A program made the position numbers and the translations under genes. From Doris montereyensis (lineage: Eukaryota; Mollusca; Gastropoda; Nudibranchia; Dorididae), in assembly GCA_037039925.1 (NCBI GenBank), contig JAXRKP010000345.1:102501-166500 (forward strand): a stretch of DNA of 64,000 nt, given 5' to 3'. Below the pieces are notes generated by a model that did not search any database, was not told the origin of the DNA, and was given only the letters and a program-made list of their open reading frames with translations. Shown here piece after piece: positions 1-13,600 of this stretch (positions are counted from its first letter, which is position 1; each line of letters begins with the position of its first letter).

Positions 1-300
1 TGCCTCGCATGCAATTGTAGTACTAAGTACATTGTAGTAGGTTGTGGACCATATTTTGGATAGGTTATATTACGGTGGGGAAATTATAGCTAGCTTTAAC
101 ATAGCCCCTTATACACAGCCATCAGCGACGAGAACATCAATTCAAGGCGCTGGGCAGGAAAAGGAATTGCCATACGGGTCTTATCGCTCGACAACGTGGT
201 GATAATTAATTCTTGTTCAAATTATTTCTTCGAGCATTTTTCCTACTTAGATACGATGGTTGAGCTCCTGATTCACTCAATGCGAATAATAATAATAATA
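1..300. other. No gene recognised
   Basis: AT-rich sequence with a short (AAT)n run at about 287-301. It may be the upstream part of the LINE fragment that follows, but I cannot show that. Confidence 0.4.
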
Positions 301-309
301 ATTGAGAAT

Positions 310-692
310 AATAATTGAGAAAGTGCAAACGAATGCAGCCCAATTTGTGACTGGCAATTATGCATATTACACTAAAGCCGACATGAATCAATTGCGATGA
401 ATACTGTAAGAGGAACATAGAGTAAGAAATGAAATAAATATTTTTCTTTAAAGCTATAAATGGCCGACTGTATATTCCATTAGATCAGCTTAAACTTAAT
501 ACAAGAACAACCAGATCAGGTTGTCAAACATACATGGTTCCATTTTCAAACATTGATTGTCACCTGCACTCATTTTACCCTAGTACAGTAAGGCTGTGGA
601 ATGGACTGCCAACAGAAATAAAACTCAGTAATGGCACCGTAGACTTTATAAATGGAATTAAAGACTTCTTTAAAAATAAAATCAAAATTTGA
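310..692 (+). pseudogene. LINE 3'-end fragment (C-terminus of a reverse-transcriptase polyprotein)
   Basis: Translation gives pieces such as VQTNAAQFVTGNYAYYT, then KAINGRLYIP, then STVRLWNGLP. These match the typical C-terminal tail of non-LTR retrotransposon proteins (QRRAARFV...RLWNSLP). Stops interrupt the first half. A diverged second copy of the same segment lies at about 47325-47545, which supports a dispersed repeat. Confidence 0.65.
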
Positions 693-738
693 TTAACGCT
701 TTTGGGTTAAATTAAAATATGCGCGCTGACAGTAATAC

Positions 739-1075
739 TCAAGACTTGAGTTGGTCAGCTATTACTCTGAAAAATAAGAATAAAATTATTTCACTCTTTT
801 CCATAACTAATCTCATGTCTTCATGAATAACGGTATTTAGTCTTACCGTACTGGCCATCCCTGGTGCATCACGTGTGCTGCTTCTTTGCATCAAGGAGGA
901 GAATGGAATGGTGGACTGAGGAGGAGGATGTTGTGTGAGAGAGGTGGTAGATCTAGTCCTTATCCATTGTACTACTACGCTCAAATATGGGAGTCGTGGG
1001 CTCTTACCCTGAATGTGAACGTAAAATCATAACCAGGATACGCTGGCGTATCGAGCACCTTGTCCTTTCATGAAT
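739..1075. other. No gene recognised between LINE fragment and 51-bp array
   Basis: An open minus-strand frame of about 80 codons exists (984-739) but has no ATG start, a Ser/Thr-rich composition and no recognisable motif. I do not call it a gene. Confidence 0.4.
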
Positions 1076-1080
1076 AGTCT

Positions 1081-2668
1081 AAGCAACATGTACATGTCTT
1101 GGAGACCGATAGCAGCTTATTTCGGGAATGCCTAAAACATGTACATGTCTTGGGGACCGATAGCAGCTTATTTCGGGAATGCCTAAAACATGTACATGTC
1201 TTGGAGACCGATAGCAGCTTATTTCGGGAATGCCTAAAACATGTACATGTCTTGGAGACCGATAGCAGCTTATTTCGGGAATGCCTAAAACATGTACATG
1301 TCTTGAAGACCGATAGCAACTTATTTCGGGGATGCCTAAATCATGTTCATGTCTTGGAGACCGATAGCAGCTTATTTCGTACATGGGAATGCCTAAAACA
1401 TGTACATGTCTTGGAGACCGATAGCAGCTTATTTCGGGGATGCCTAAAACATGTTCATGTCTTGGAGACCGATAGCAGCTTATTTCGGGGATGCCTAAAA
1501 CATGTTCATGTCTTGGAGACCGATAGCAGCTTATTTCGGGAATGCCTAAAACATGTACATGTCTTGGAGACCGATAGCAACTTATTTCGGGGATGCCTAA
1601 AACATGTTCATGTCTTGGAGACCGATAGCAACTTATTGCCTCATGTACATGGGATGCCTAAAAAACATGTACATGTCTTGGAGACCGATAGCAGCTTATT
1701 TCGGGATGCCTAAAACATGTTCATGTCTTGGAGACCGATAGCAGCTTATTTCGGGATGCCTAAAACATGTTCATGTCTTGGAGACCGATAGCAGCTTATT
1801 TCGGAGATGCCTAAAACATGTTCATGTCTTGGAGACCGATAGCAGCTTATTTCGGGATTCAACTTATTTCGGGATGCCAAATCATGTTCATGTGTCTTGG
1901 AGACCGATAGCAGCTGAGACCGATAGCAGCTAAAAAACATGTTCATGTCTTGGAGACCGATAGCAGCTTATTTCGGGAATGCCTAAAACATGTACATGTC
2001 TTGGAGACCGATAGCAACTTATTTCGGGGATGCCTAAAACATGTTCATGTCTTGGAGCCCGATAGCAAAACTTATTTCGGGGATGCCTAAAACATGTTCA
2101 TGTCTTGGAGACCGATAGCAGCTTATTTCGGGGATGCCTAAAACATGTTCATGTCTTGGAGACCGATAGCAGCTTATTTCGGGGATGCCTAAAACATGTT
2201 CATGTCTTGGAGACCGATAGCAGCTTATTTCGGGGATGCCTAAAACATGTTCATGTCTTGGAGACCGATAGCAGCTTATTTCGGGAATGCCTAAAACATG
2301 TACATGTCTTGGAGACCGATAGCAGCTTATTTCGGGGATGCCTAAAACATGTTCATGTCTTGGAGACCGATAGCAGCTTATTTCGGGGATGCCTAAAACA
2401 TGTACATGTCTTGGAGACCGATAGCAGCTTATTTCGGAAATGCATAAAACATGTTCATGTCTTGGAGACCGATAGCAGCTTATTTCGGAGATGCCTAAAA
2501 CATGTACATGTCTTGGAGACCGATAGCAGCTTATTTCGGGAATGCCTAAAACATGTTCATGTCTTAGAGACCGATAGCAGCTTATTTCGGGAATGCCTAA
2601 ATCATGTTCATGTCTTGGAGACCGATAGCAGCTTATTTCGGGGATGCCTAAAACATGTTCATGACGCC
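1081..2668. repeat. 51-bp minisatellite, about 31 copies
   Basis: Each unit contains CTTGGAGACCGATAGCAGCT and a central near-palindrome ACATGTACATGT (or ACATGTTCATGT). Most copies differ by single bases, such as GGGAATGCC against GGGGATGCC. The middle (about 1640-1960) is rearranged, with partial units. As 51 is a multiple of three, one frame on each strand stays open for long distances, giving a 17-residue repeat (ETDSSLFRECLKHVHVL on plus). I treat these as spurious proteins. Confidence 0.95.
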
Positions 2669-2689
2669 ATTTCGCCCTCACGTTAAATC

Positions 2690-3600
2690 AGTTTCCAAGT
2701 GACAATATCAACCACTTTGTACATCTTTCTCCTGTCTGGATTGTGTAATAAGTTGCGTCATGGCTGTGTGGGTGGGTTACTGTACGACATACCTGTAAAC
2801 TGAGATTACACATCCTCGTTGTATACACAAAATGACACCAACTTCGATTTACAAGTAGAAATGTGGCTGTTGTGTCAATTCAAAACAACAGTTATACATT
2901 GTCACACTGTAACTTAAGATGCCCCTGTAACCTAAACTGTGAGGTCATCTAACTCAAAAAAGAGAAAGAAAAGAAGAAAAAAAAAGAAAGACAAAAAGCT
3001 TAAACCCTTTTACTTTTACTATCAAATCATGAACACAGATCAAGTTTTAACCCTGATAAAGGTTTTCAGGAATGTGTATTCGTGAAGAAGAAGAAAAAGA
3101 AGAGATTTTAAACTAGAAATAAAGCAATTAATTCAGCATTCTGTTGTTATGACAGTAAATGATAAATCTAGGAATAAATAATTAAAAAACGGTGTCTCTA
3201 TCCTAAGAGATGTCAAAAGATTTTGGTTTTCGTGATAGAATGTTCTCTCCTTTTTTCTTCTTCTTTTTTTAAAGTATGTAGTCACGCCCTGTTTATATTT
3301 GAGTTTTGTTTGTTTTTATAGATTGGATCTTATGTAAAATCTGAGATTGTCCACAAAAACGTGTTTCATTTAAGATTTAGCTATCAAGCTTCATATCGAT
3401 CAGACAATTTCTTCGTCTTAATCATTTTGTGAGTTTGTGTTGATGTTTCTGCTGCTGCAATAAATATTGTAGTAGTTGGTGCTAGGGGTGGTTGTGGTGG
3501 TGATGATGGGCATTGATGGGATTGTGGTTTAGTAGTTGTTGTAGAAATATGGAAATATGTCATTAACACTTTCAAATTATAATCAAAACGTACTTTTCTC
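2690..3600. other. AT-rich DNA without recognisable gene
   Basis: Contains A-rich runs around 2955-3000 and 3085-3105 and a GTGGTGGT-like stretch near 3480-3510. I saw no conserved coding block or TE signature. Confidence 0.5.
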
Positions 3601-3618
3601 TCTATCTTTTTCTTACAG

Positions 3619-3707
3619 AGCCAAAGTCTTGTTCAGACCAAACAATCTCTCTGACAAGAGAATGCAGCCATTTCCCTATTCTGCCATCCCTCGCACAGTA
3701 GGCGATG
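3619..3707 (+). CDS. Isolated candidate exon of an unknown gene
   Basis: A pyrimidine-rich tract ending TTTTTCTTACAG is followed by an 89-base open segment and a donor-like GTATAG. Read after one base, it gives AKVLFRPNNLSDKRMQPF then PYSAIPRTVGD. The composition is protein-like and not repeat-derived, and it enters and leaves in the same phase. I found no partner exon nearby and do not recognise it. It may belong to a gene whose other exons lie outside the window. Confidence 0.4.
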
Positions 3708-4382
3708 GTATAGTTAGACTTTGACCTCATACATAACATACTCTCACATACATGCATATACACACATACACACACCTACACACACACACACTTACACACA
3801 CACGATGCTCATTTATTTCTTGCATTTTTACTTAGAGTTGATGGGTTTGAATTTATTTTTTTTAAACATGAAAGTCTGTTGTGATGAGAAGCCGTGAACG
3901 AAATCTAATTTTTTTTTTTTATTGAATCGAGTTTTGTTGCATAAGTGGTTATCATGATTGTGCATTGATATTCATATAATAAATATGGTGTAATAATATA
4001 TTATCATCTTATACCAAAGATTCGATGAATATAGTCAGAGGGGGAAACAGGGTGGATTGTGACATCGTAAGGCAGACAAAGCGTGTGATAATAATTAGCG
4101 ACGGTGTGATGCGAAAGATCATGACGTTTACACAAATTGTAAAGCGTAGAACGCAGTTTATCAAGATACAAGTTAGACACTACTATATGTACTTGAACAT
4201 TTTGTGTACTGCTAACTGTTTGTTTGTCAGTTTACAAACTTTGAACAATTTTATAGCACGCATCAGAGCAGATATCTTGAGGCTTTATTGTTATAAATAT
4301 AAGCATGCACATATTCAAGCTGTTGTGCATTTTGTTTTCAATTCAAGTCTATATGACTGGTATAACTGTGACACAAGCACAC

Positions 4383-4661
<279 letters not shown>

Positions 4662-4811
4662 TCTTTTCGGACTTCGTTTGTCTGTCATTTCACACGTACA
4701 CAATTTTAATTAGATTAGATAAAGAGATCTAAATCAATTTGTACAGAAAGTGTCAACTTGAAATGAACCGTTGGTTGATAGGCAACTGAACACATGAGGC
4801 TACATCTATAA

Positions 4812-5170
4812 TCCACGGGTGGCCCAGCGGTCTACAAGCAATGTATCGGCCTCACAGCCGAAAAGTCGTGGGTTCAATTACAACCCCAACAGTTGAAACA
4901 TTTTCGCGATTATTTTTTTTCGAGTAAAAGTAAAACCTACATCACCCCCTCCCCCCCCTTCCGGTCTATGTAGGTGAATCTACACCTAGACCCATCGGAG
5001 ACGGGATGGTAGAAAGGATGGCCCATGTGCAGACACCATTGTGCATGCTTATTGCTTTACTTCAAGCTCAAAACCCCTTGGCGGTTTATAATATAATGTA
5101 AAGGGCTATCACTATCAGGGCAAAATTAACAAGCCTACGTAAAAACCCTTGCATGCGGAAGACCGGACGT
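4812..5170 (+). mobile_element. tRNA-derived SINE, family A
   Basis: The head GTGGCCCAGCGGTCTACAAG resembles a tRNA A-box region, and GTGGGTTCAATTACAACC resembles a B-box. It is followed by a body with CACCTAGACCCATCGGAGAC. Body segments recur at 5805-6085, 32870-33095, 43400-43712 and 45025-45175. Confidence 0.7.
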
Positions 5171-5394
5171 CCTTTGGGTGTCAGTGTCAGTTATGAAATT
5201 TGGTGTCAAAAGCATGTGTGATAATTCATGTCAATGTAGATCTAGTACTAAATTTTGTTTGTCCGTTTCTATCTAGGGTCTATACTATTAGAATAAGCAT
5301 TCTATTGAATTTGTGAGTATGACATCTGCATTCGTTTATGAAGGATAATGGCACTACATAATGTTAACGCCCCATGGGAATAAAGATGAGACCA

Positions 5395-5625
5395 ATACAT
5401 GGAAGGACAAATAACTCTTCAGCCACCATGAGAATTGAACCCGCAACCTCTGAGCCGGCACCTATCGCCTCGCCATGAAAAGAAATCGCGCTACCATTCC
5501 AACCAAGCTAACTACGCTCCTTGGTTAGTAGTAATAGTAGCGCGATGTCTTTTCATGGCGAGGCGATGGGTGCCGACGCAGAGGTCGTGGATTCAATCCC
5601 CATGGTACTACAATAGTAGTCAAAA
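5395..5625. mobile_element. Two SINE (family E) heads as an inverted pair
   Basis: The left copy lies on the minus strand and the right copy on the plus strand, abutting near 5520. Arms of about 75-80 bases pair across the centre, sharing TTTTCATGGCGAGGCGAT. Each arm has a tRNA-like B-box region (GGTCGTGGATTCAATCC on the right). Another family E copy is at 51130-51340. Confidence 0.75.
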
Positions 5626-5684
5626 AATAGTTCTGTCTATTCCTTGTATTTGAATTTGTCTCGTCTTTATTCCAAAGGAGCTTT

Positions 5685-5686
<2 letters not shown>

Positions 5687-5736
<50 letters not shown>

Positions 5737-5760
5737 TTATTATTTTTATTATTATTATTC
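5687..5760. repeat. (TTA)n microsatellite
   Basis: About 24 TTA units with a few TTT interruptions. Confidence 0.95.
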
Positions 5761-5804
5761 GTTACTTCCGACATGCTCCTTGCCTCATTGCCTCATTCAG
5801 TCAC

Positions 5805-6085
5805 TGACTGGATGGTCCAGAAGTAAGGTGTCGGCCTCCCAACCAAAAGCTTGAAAAAAAAAATTCTCGAGCTTTTTCGAGCAAGGTGTACATGGTCCAG
5901 GTAGATGGATCGACACCTAGTCCCACCAGAGACGGACGATAAAAAGGAGGTCCCGTGAGCAGATCACAACATTCTGTGCACGTTAAAGATCCCTTGGCTG
6001 TTGACAGGGCAGTCCGGGCAAAATTAAAAAATCCCCTACCAAAAACCCCCAGAGATCACCTTAGTTGTGGATGTGGGTAAACAAT
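5805..6085 (+). mobile_element. SINE family A copy
   Basis: Contains GGTGTCGGCCTCCCAACC (tRNA-like head), CACCTAGTCCCACCAGAGAC, a CACGTTAAAGATCCCTTGGC block and the 3' end GTTGTGGATGTGGGTAAA. It is the most complete plus-strand copy of the family in the window. Confidence 0.8.
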
Positions 6086-6159
6086 TTTTAAAAATTCATT
6101 GTTTGTCTTTACTGCTTTCGTTTAAAAGCGTAGGTAGATAAATCTGCCTCCAAAACAAA

Positions 6160-6530
6160 GATAAAAAAGGATGGATTTATAGTCCGTATCCCCGCACAAG
6201 TGCAGGCTCACCCACTATACATAATTTACCTTACCCCCCCATAGGTCATTTTATTCAAAGTCCCCAACTCTCTGGGGTACGGTACATACAATGCAACAGC
6301 TTGTTAGGCGATTCGTACTAACACTTTGACAAGATATGTCTCTACCTATAGTAGCAGGATACTCATTCACACGAGTCAAGTGAGAAAAGTAGAGGAAGCG
6401 CCTTTCCTAAGAGTACTAGTACTAGTAGTATTATGTTGTGATAAAACCCACCAGTGCCAGCCGCGAGGGCTTGAACCAGTGTCGACGTGATTAAATACAA
6501 GCTCACAACATTACAATTACAGTTTCGCTA
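6160..6530 (-). mobile_element. SINE family C copy
   Basis: Shares CCCCGCACAAGTGCAGGCTC, a TTCATTCAAAGTCC-like block and a terminal tRNA-like head (GGGCTTGAACC, then ACAAGCTCACAACATTAC) with the copy at 33640-33950. A plus-strand copy is at 50316-50645. Confidence 0.75.
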
Positions 6531-7514
6531 CATCTCACAATAACTAGTGTCAACAAGTTGAAATAGGATTTCTAATTTGTATTTTCATTGGTCAACGTGT
6601 CGTTCTCTGGCTTGCATAGCATTTTAAATTTGTTTTTCATTTCTTTACTTCATGCATATTATGTTTGGTCTGAGGAGAAAAGAAAATTCTTTCAGATTTC
6701 TGACCACATCTTTTTGAGTGTATATAAATATAATAATAATTAATATACATGAATACCTGCATAGATCTAATATGATTTTTTTTTATGAATGTTTGTTTTG
6801 AGCAAAATTTACAAGTTAATAATAATGATAATAATAATATAACTTGATGTTGTGAAAGTTAGATAGAACTTAGACAATCAGAAATTCATATTATTTATGT
6901 GGTGCTCCTGTGCTCTAAAACTAAATTGCCTCGGGTTCGTTGTCCTTAGTTCCTTGTACTTGTACTGTACCAAGACCATAATTCTGTCAATTTGTGTCCT
7001 CATTCGTTTTGTTGTTGACAGACGATGACAAGCGAATGATGTACACATAATAATAATAATAATAATTAATATGAATGTTGTTATTTTTACCCTCGACTGA
7101 TAGTTGTTAGTAGAGAATTTAGTATTTTATATCGTATGATTTTATAACGCATTTCTGTTTCTTGGTGATATATTTTATATTATTATGATACCATTAAAGA
7201 TATTCATTAGCTCTGTATTAACCGATTTGAAACACACGTTTTGTCTCTAGTCGAATATTGCCAACTGAACTGTTCTTGTTCACTGTGTTGCGGTGTTTTG
7301 TGTTGTGACAGCTCGAGCAATGTCCATCACAATTCCTTGACGTCTGTGAGGTAAGTGTGAAGAGAAATATCCGGAAGAGTAACATTAACAATAGAACATA
7401 ACATTGCCAGACAATGGCACACATACCTACCCAATGAATTATGAAATACCTGTAGAATGAAATGAGAACATCCTGAAAAAACAAAAACGTTTTCAATTCA
7501 TTGAAAGTTATCCA
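6531..7514. other. AT-rich DNA without recognisable gene
   Basis: Contains small AAT-type runs near 6725, 6820 and 7050. I saw no coding block. Confidence 0.5.
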
Positions 7515-7645
7515 GTTCACCATAATAATAAGCGGTGATCTCGAGGTGAATTAAGAAAAATGAAAACAACAATATGAAAGTGAAAGACAAGTGACAGATT
7601 TAAAAGAAAGAAGTAAGACCTTCCAGCACCTCCCGCCAACGCATT
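7515..7645. mobile_element. Dispersed repeat D copy flanking the large array
   Basis: Contains GCGGTGATCTCGAGGTGAAT, an A-rich middle and CCAGCACCTCCCGCC. The same order recurs at 20700-20850 and 44300-44440, with shorter pieces elsewhere. The 33-bp array starts directly after it. Confidence 0.6.
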
Positions 7646-7649
7646 AAAA

Positions 7650-10600
7650 CAAAATATACTAAACAGAGAACACAAAGACAATGAAAACATACTAAAGAGA
7701 GAACACACAGACAATGAAAACATACTAAACAGAGAACACACAGACAATGAAAACATACTAAACAGAGAACACACAGACAATGAAAACATACTAAACAGAG
7801 AGCACACAGACAATGAAAACATACTTAAGAGAGAACACACAGACAATGAAAACATACTAAACAAAGAACACACAGACAATGAAAACATACTAAACAGAGA
7901 ACACACAGACAATGAAAACATACTAAACAGAGAACACACAGGCAATGAAAACATACTAAACCGAGAACACACAGACAATGAAAACATACTAAACAGAGAA
8001 CACACAGACAATGAAAACATACTAAACAAAGAACACACAGACAATGAAAACATACTAAACAGAGAACACACAGACAATGAAAACATACTAAACAGAGCAC
8101 ACAGACAATGAAAACATACTAAACAGAGAACACACAGACAATGAAAACATACTAAACAGAGAACACACAGACAATGAAAACATACTAAACAAAGAACACA
8201 CAGACAATGAAAACATACTAAGCAGAGAACACACAGACAATGAAAACATACTAAACAGAGCACACAGACAATGAAAACATACTAAACAGAGAACACACAG
8301 ACAATGAAAACATACTAAACAGAGAACACACAGACAATGAAAACATACTAAACAAAGAACACACAGACAATGAAAACATACTAAACAGAGAACACACAGA
8401 CAATGAAAACATACTAAACAGAGAACACAGACAATGAAAACATACTAAACAAAGAACACACAGACAATGAAAACATACTAAACAGAGAACACACAGACAA
8501 TGAAAACATACTAAACAAAGAACACACAGACAATGAAAACATACTAAACAAAGAACACACAGACAATGAAAACATACTAAACAGAGAACACACAGACAAT
8601 GAAAACATACTAAAAACAGAGAACACACAGACAATGAAAACATACTAAACAAAGAACACACAGACAATGAAAACATACTAAACAGAGAACACACAGACAA
8701 TGAAAACATACTAAACAAAGAACACACAGACAATGAAAACATACTAAACAGAGAACACACAGACAATGAAAACATACTAAACAGAGAACACACAGACAAT
8801 GAAAACATACTAAACAGAGAACACACAGACAATGAAAACATACTAAACAGAGAACACACAGACAATGAAAACATACTAAACAGAGAACACACAGAACACA
8901 TACAGACAATGAAAACATACTAAACAGAGAACACACAGACAATGAAAACATACTAAACAGAAACACACAGACAATGAAAACATACTAAACAGAGAACAAC
9001 AGAAAACATACTAAACAGAGAACACACAGACAATGAACACACAGACAATGAAAACATACTAAACAGAGAACACACAGAACATACAAACAGACAATGAAAA
9101 CATACTAAACAGAGAACACACAGACAATGAAAACAATAAAAGAGAACATACTAAACAGAAACACACAGACAATGAAAACATACTAAACAGAGAACACACA
9201 GACAATGAAAACATACTAAACAGAGAACACACAGACAATGAAAACATACTAAACAAAGAACACACAGACAATGAAAACATACTAAACAGAGAACACACAG
9301 ACAATGAAAACATACTAAACAGAGAACACACAGACAATGAAAACATACTAAACAGAGAACACACAGACAATGAAAACATACTAAACAAAGAACACACAGA
9401 CAATGAAAACATACTAAAAGAAGAGAACACACAGACAATGAAAACATACTACTAAACAGAGAACACACAGACAATGAAAACATACTAAACAAAGAACACA
9501 CAGACAATGAAAACATACTAAACAGAGAACACACAGACAATGAAAACATACTAAACAGAGAACACACAGACAATGAAAACATACTAAACAAAGAACACAC
9601 AGACAATGAAAACATACTAATACAGAGAAACACACAGACAATGAAAACATACTAAAAACAGAGAACACACAGACAATGAAAACATACTAAAAGAAACACA
9701 CAGACAATGAAAACATACTAAACAGAGAACACACAGACAATGAAAACATACTAAACAGAGAACACACAGACAATGAAAACATACTAAACAAAGAACACAC
9801 AGACAATGAAAACATACTAAACAGAAAACATAAAACATACTAAACAAGAGAACACACAGACAATGAAAACATACTAAAGAGAGAACACACATACAGACAA
9901 TGAAAACATACTAAAACAGAGAACACACAGACAATGAAAACATACTAAACAGAGAACACACAGACAATGAAAACATACTAAACAGAGAACACACAGACAA
10001 TGAAAACATACTAAACAGAGAACACACAGACAATGAAAACATACTAAACAGAGAACACACAGACAATGAAAACATACTAAACAGAGAACACACAGACAAT
10101 GAAAACATACTAAACAAAGAACACACAGACAATGAAAACATACTAAACAGAGAACACACAGACAATGAAAACATACTAAACAGAAACATACAATAAAACA
10201 TAAAACAGAGAACACACAGACAATGAAAACATACTAAACAGAGAACACACAGACAATGAAAACATACTAAACAAAGAACACACAGACAACGAAAACATGA
10301 AAACACATACTAAACAGAGAACACACAGACAATGAAAACATACTAAACAGAGAACACACAGACAATGAAAACATACTAAACAGAGAACACACAGACAATG
10401 AAAACATACTAAACAGAGAACACACAGACAATGAAAACATACTAAAACAGAAAACACAGACAATGATACTAAAAACAGAGAACACACAGACAATGAAAAC
10501 ATACTAAACAAAGAACACACAGACAATGAAAACATACTAAACAGAGAACACACAGACAATGAAAACATACTAAACAAAGAACACACAGACAATGAAAACA

Positions 10601-13600
10601 TACTAAACAGAGAACACACAGACAATGAAAACATACTAAACAGAGAACACACAGACAATGAAAACATACTAAACAGAGAACACACAGACAATGAAAACAT
10701 ACTAAACAAAGAACACACAGACAATGAAAACATACTAAACAGAGAACACACAGACAATGAAAACATGAAAACACAGACAATGAAAACATACTAAACAGAG
10801 AACACACAGACAATGAAAACATACTAAACAAAGAACACACAGACAATGAAAACATACTAAACAGAGAACACACAGACAATGAAAAACATACTAAACAGAG
10901 AACACACAGACAATGAAAACATACTAAACAAAGAACACACAGAACACACAGACAATGAAAACATACTAAACAGAGAACACAGACAATGAAAACATACTAA
11001 ACAAAGAACACACAGACAATGAAAACATACTAAACAGAGAACACACAGACAATGAAAACATACTAAACAAAGAACACACAGACAATGAAAACATACTAAA
11101 CAAAGAACACACAGACAATGAAAACATACTAAACAGAGAACACACAGACAATGAAAACATACTAAACAGAGAACACACAGACAATGAAAACATACTAAAC
11201 AAAGAACACACAGACAATGAAAACATACTAAACAGAGAACACACAGACAATGAAAACAACTAAACAGAGAACACACAGACAATGAAAACATACTAAACAA
11301 AGAACACACAGACAATGAAAACATACTAAACAGAGAACACACAGACAATGAAAACATACTAAACAGAGAACACACAGACAATGAAAACATACTAAACAAA
11401 GAACACACAGACAATGAAAACATACTAAACAGAGAACACACAGACAATGAAAACATACTAAACAGAGAACACACAGACAATGAAAACATACTAAACAGAG
11501 AACACACAGACAATGAAAACATACAAACAGACACACAGACAATGAAAACATACTAAACAGAGAACACACAGACAATGAAAACATACTAAACAAAGAACAA
11601 CAGACAATGAAAACATACTAAACAGAGACACACAGACAATGAAAACATACTAAACAGAGAACACACAGACAATGAAAACATACTAAACAGAGAACACACA
11701 GACAATGAAAACATATACTAAACAGAGAACACACAGACAATGAAAACATACTAGAACACACAGACAATGAAAACATACTAAACAGAGAACACACAGACAA
11801 TGAAAACACACAGACAATGAAAACATACTAAACAGAGAACACACAGACAATGAAAACATACTAAACAGAGAACACACAGACAATGAAAACATACTAAACA
11901 GAGAACACACAGACAATGAAAACATACTAAACAGAGAACACACAGACAATGAAAACATACTAAACAGAGAACACACAGACAATGAAAACATACTAAACAG
12001 AGAACACACAGACAATGAAAACATACTAAACAAAAACACACAGACAATGAAAACATACTAAACAGAGAACACACAGACAATGAAAACATACTAAACAGAG
12101 AACACACAGACAATGAAAACATACTAAACAGAGAACACACAGACAATGAAAACATACTAAACAAAGAACAATGAAATGAAAACATACTAAACAGAGAACA
12201 CACAGACAATGAAAACATACTAAACAGAGAACACACAGACAATGAAAACATACTAAACAGAGAACACACAGACAATGAAAACATACTAAACAGAGAACAC
12301 ACAGACAATGAAAACATACTAAACAGAGAACACACAGACAATGAAAACATACTAAACAAAGAGAACACACAGACAATGAAAACATACTAAACAGAGAACA
12401 CACAGACAATGAAAACATACTAAACAGAGAACACACAGACAATGAAAACATACTAAAGAGAGAACAAAACAGACAACAAAACATACTAAAGAGAGAACAC
12501 ACAGACAATGAAAACATACTAAACAGAGAACACACAGACAATAAAAACATACTAAACAGAGAACACACAGACAATGAAAACATACTAAACAGAGAACACA
12601 CAGACAATGAAAACATACTAAACAGAGAACACACAGACAACGAAAACATACTAAACAGAGAACACACAGACAATGAAAACATACTAAACAAAGAACACAC
12701 AGACAATGAAAACATACTAAACAGAGAACACACAGACAATGAAAACATACTAAACAGAGAACACACAGACAATGAAAACATACTAAACAGAGAACACACA
12801 GACAATGAAAACATACTAAACAGAGAACACACAGACAATGAAAACATACTAAACAGAGAACACACAGACAATGAAAACATACTAAAAAAAACAGAGAACA
12901 CACAGACAATGAAAACATACTAAACAAAAACATACTAAACAACACACAGACAATGAAAACATACTAAACAGAGAACACACAGACAATGAAAACATACTAA
13001 ACAGAGAACACACAGACAATGAAAACATACTAAACAAAGAACACACAGACAATGAAAACATACTAAACAGAGAACACACAGACAATGAAAACATACTAAA
13101 CAGAGCACACAGAGAACATACACACACAGACAATGAAAACATACTAAACAGACAATGAAAACATACTAAACAAAGAACACACAGACAATGAAAACATACT
13201 AAACAGAGAACACACAGACAATGAAAACATACTAAACACAGAGAACACACAGACAATGAAAACATACTACTAAACAAAGAACACACAGACAATGAAAACA
13301 TACTAAACAAAGAACACACAGACAATGAAAACATACTAAACAGAGAACACACAGACAATGAAAACATACTACATAAACAGAGAACACAAAGACAAATGAA
13401 AACATACTAAACAGAGAACACACAGACAATGAAAACATACTAAACAGAGAACACACAGACAATGAAAACATACTAAACAAAGAACACACAGACAATGAAA
13501 AAACAAACAGAGAACACACAGACAATAAAACATAAAACAGAGAACACACAGACAATGAAAACATACTAAACAAAGAACACACAGACAATGAAAACATACT

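Noticed and set aside
739..984. A small minus-strand coding exon ending in a donor-like GTAAGA
   Set aside because: The donor-like site is attractive, but the frame lacks an ATG and a clear acceptor, is low in complexity (Ser, Thr, Pro), and has no partner exon.
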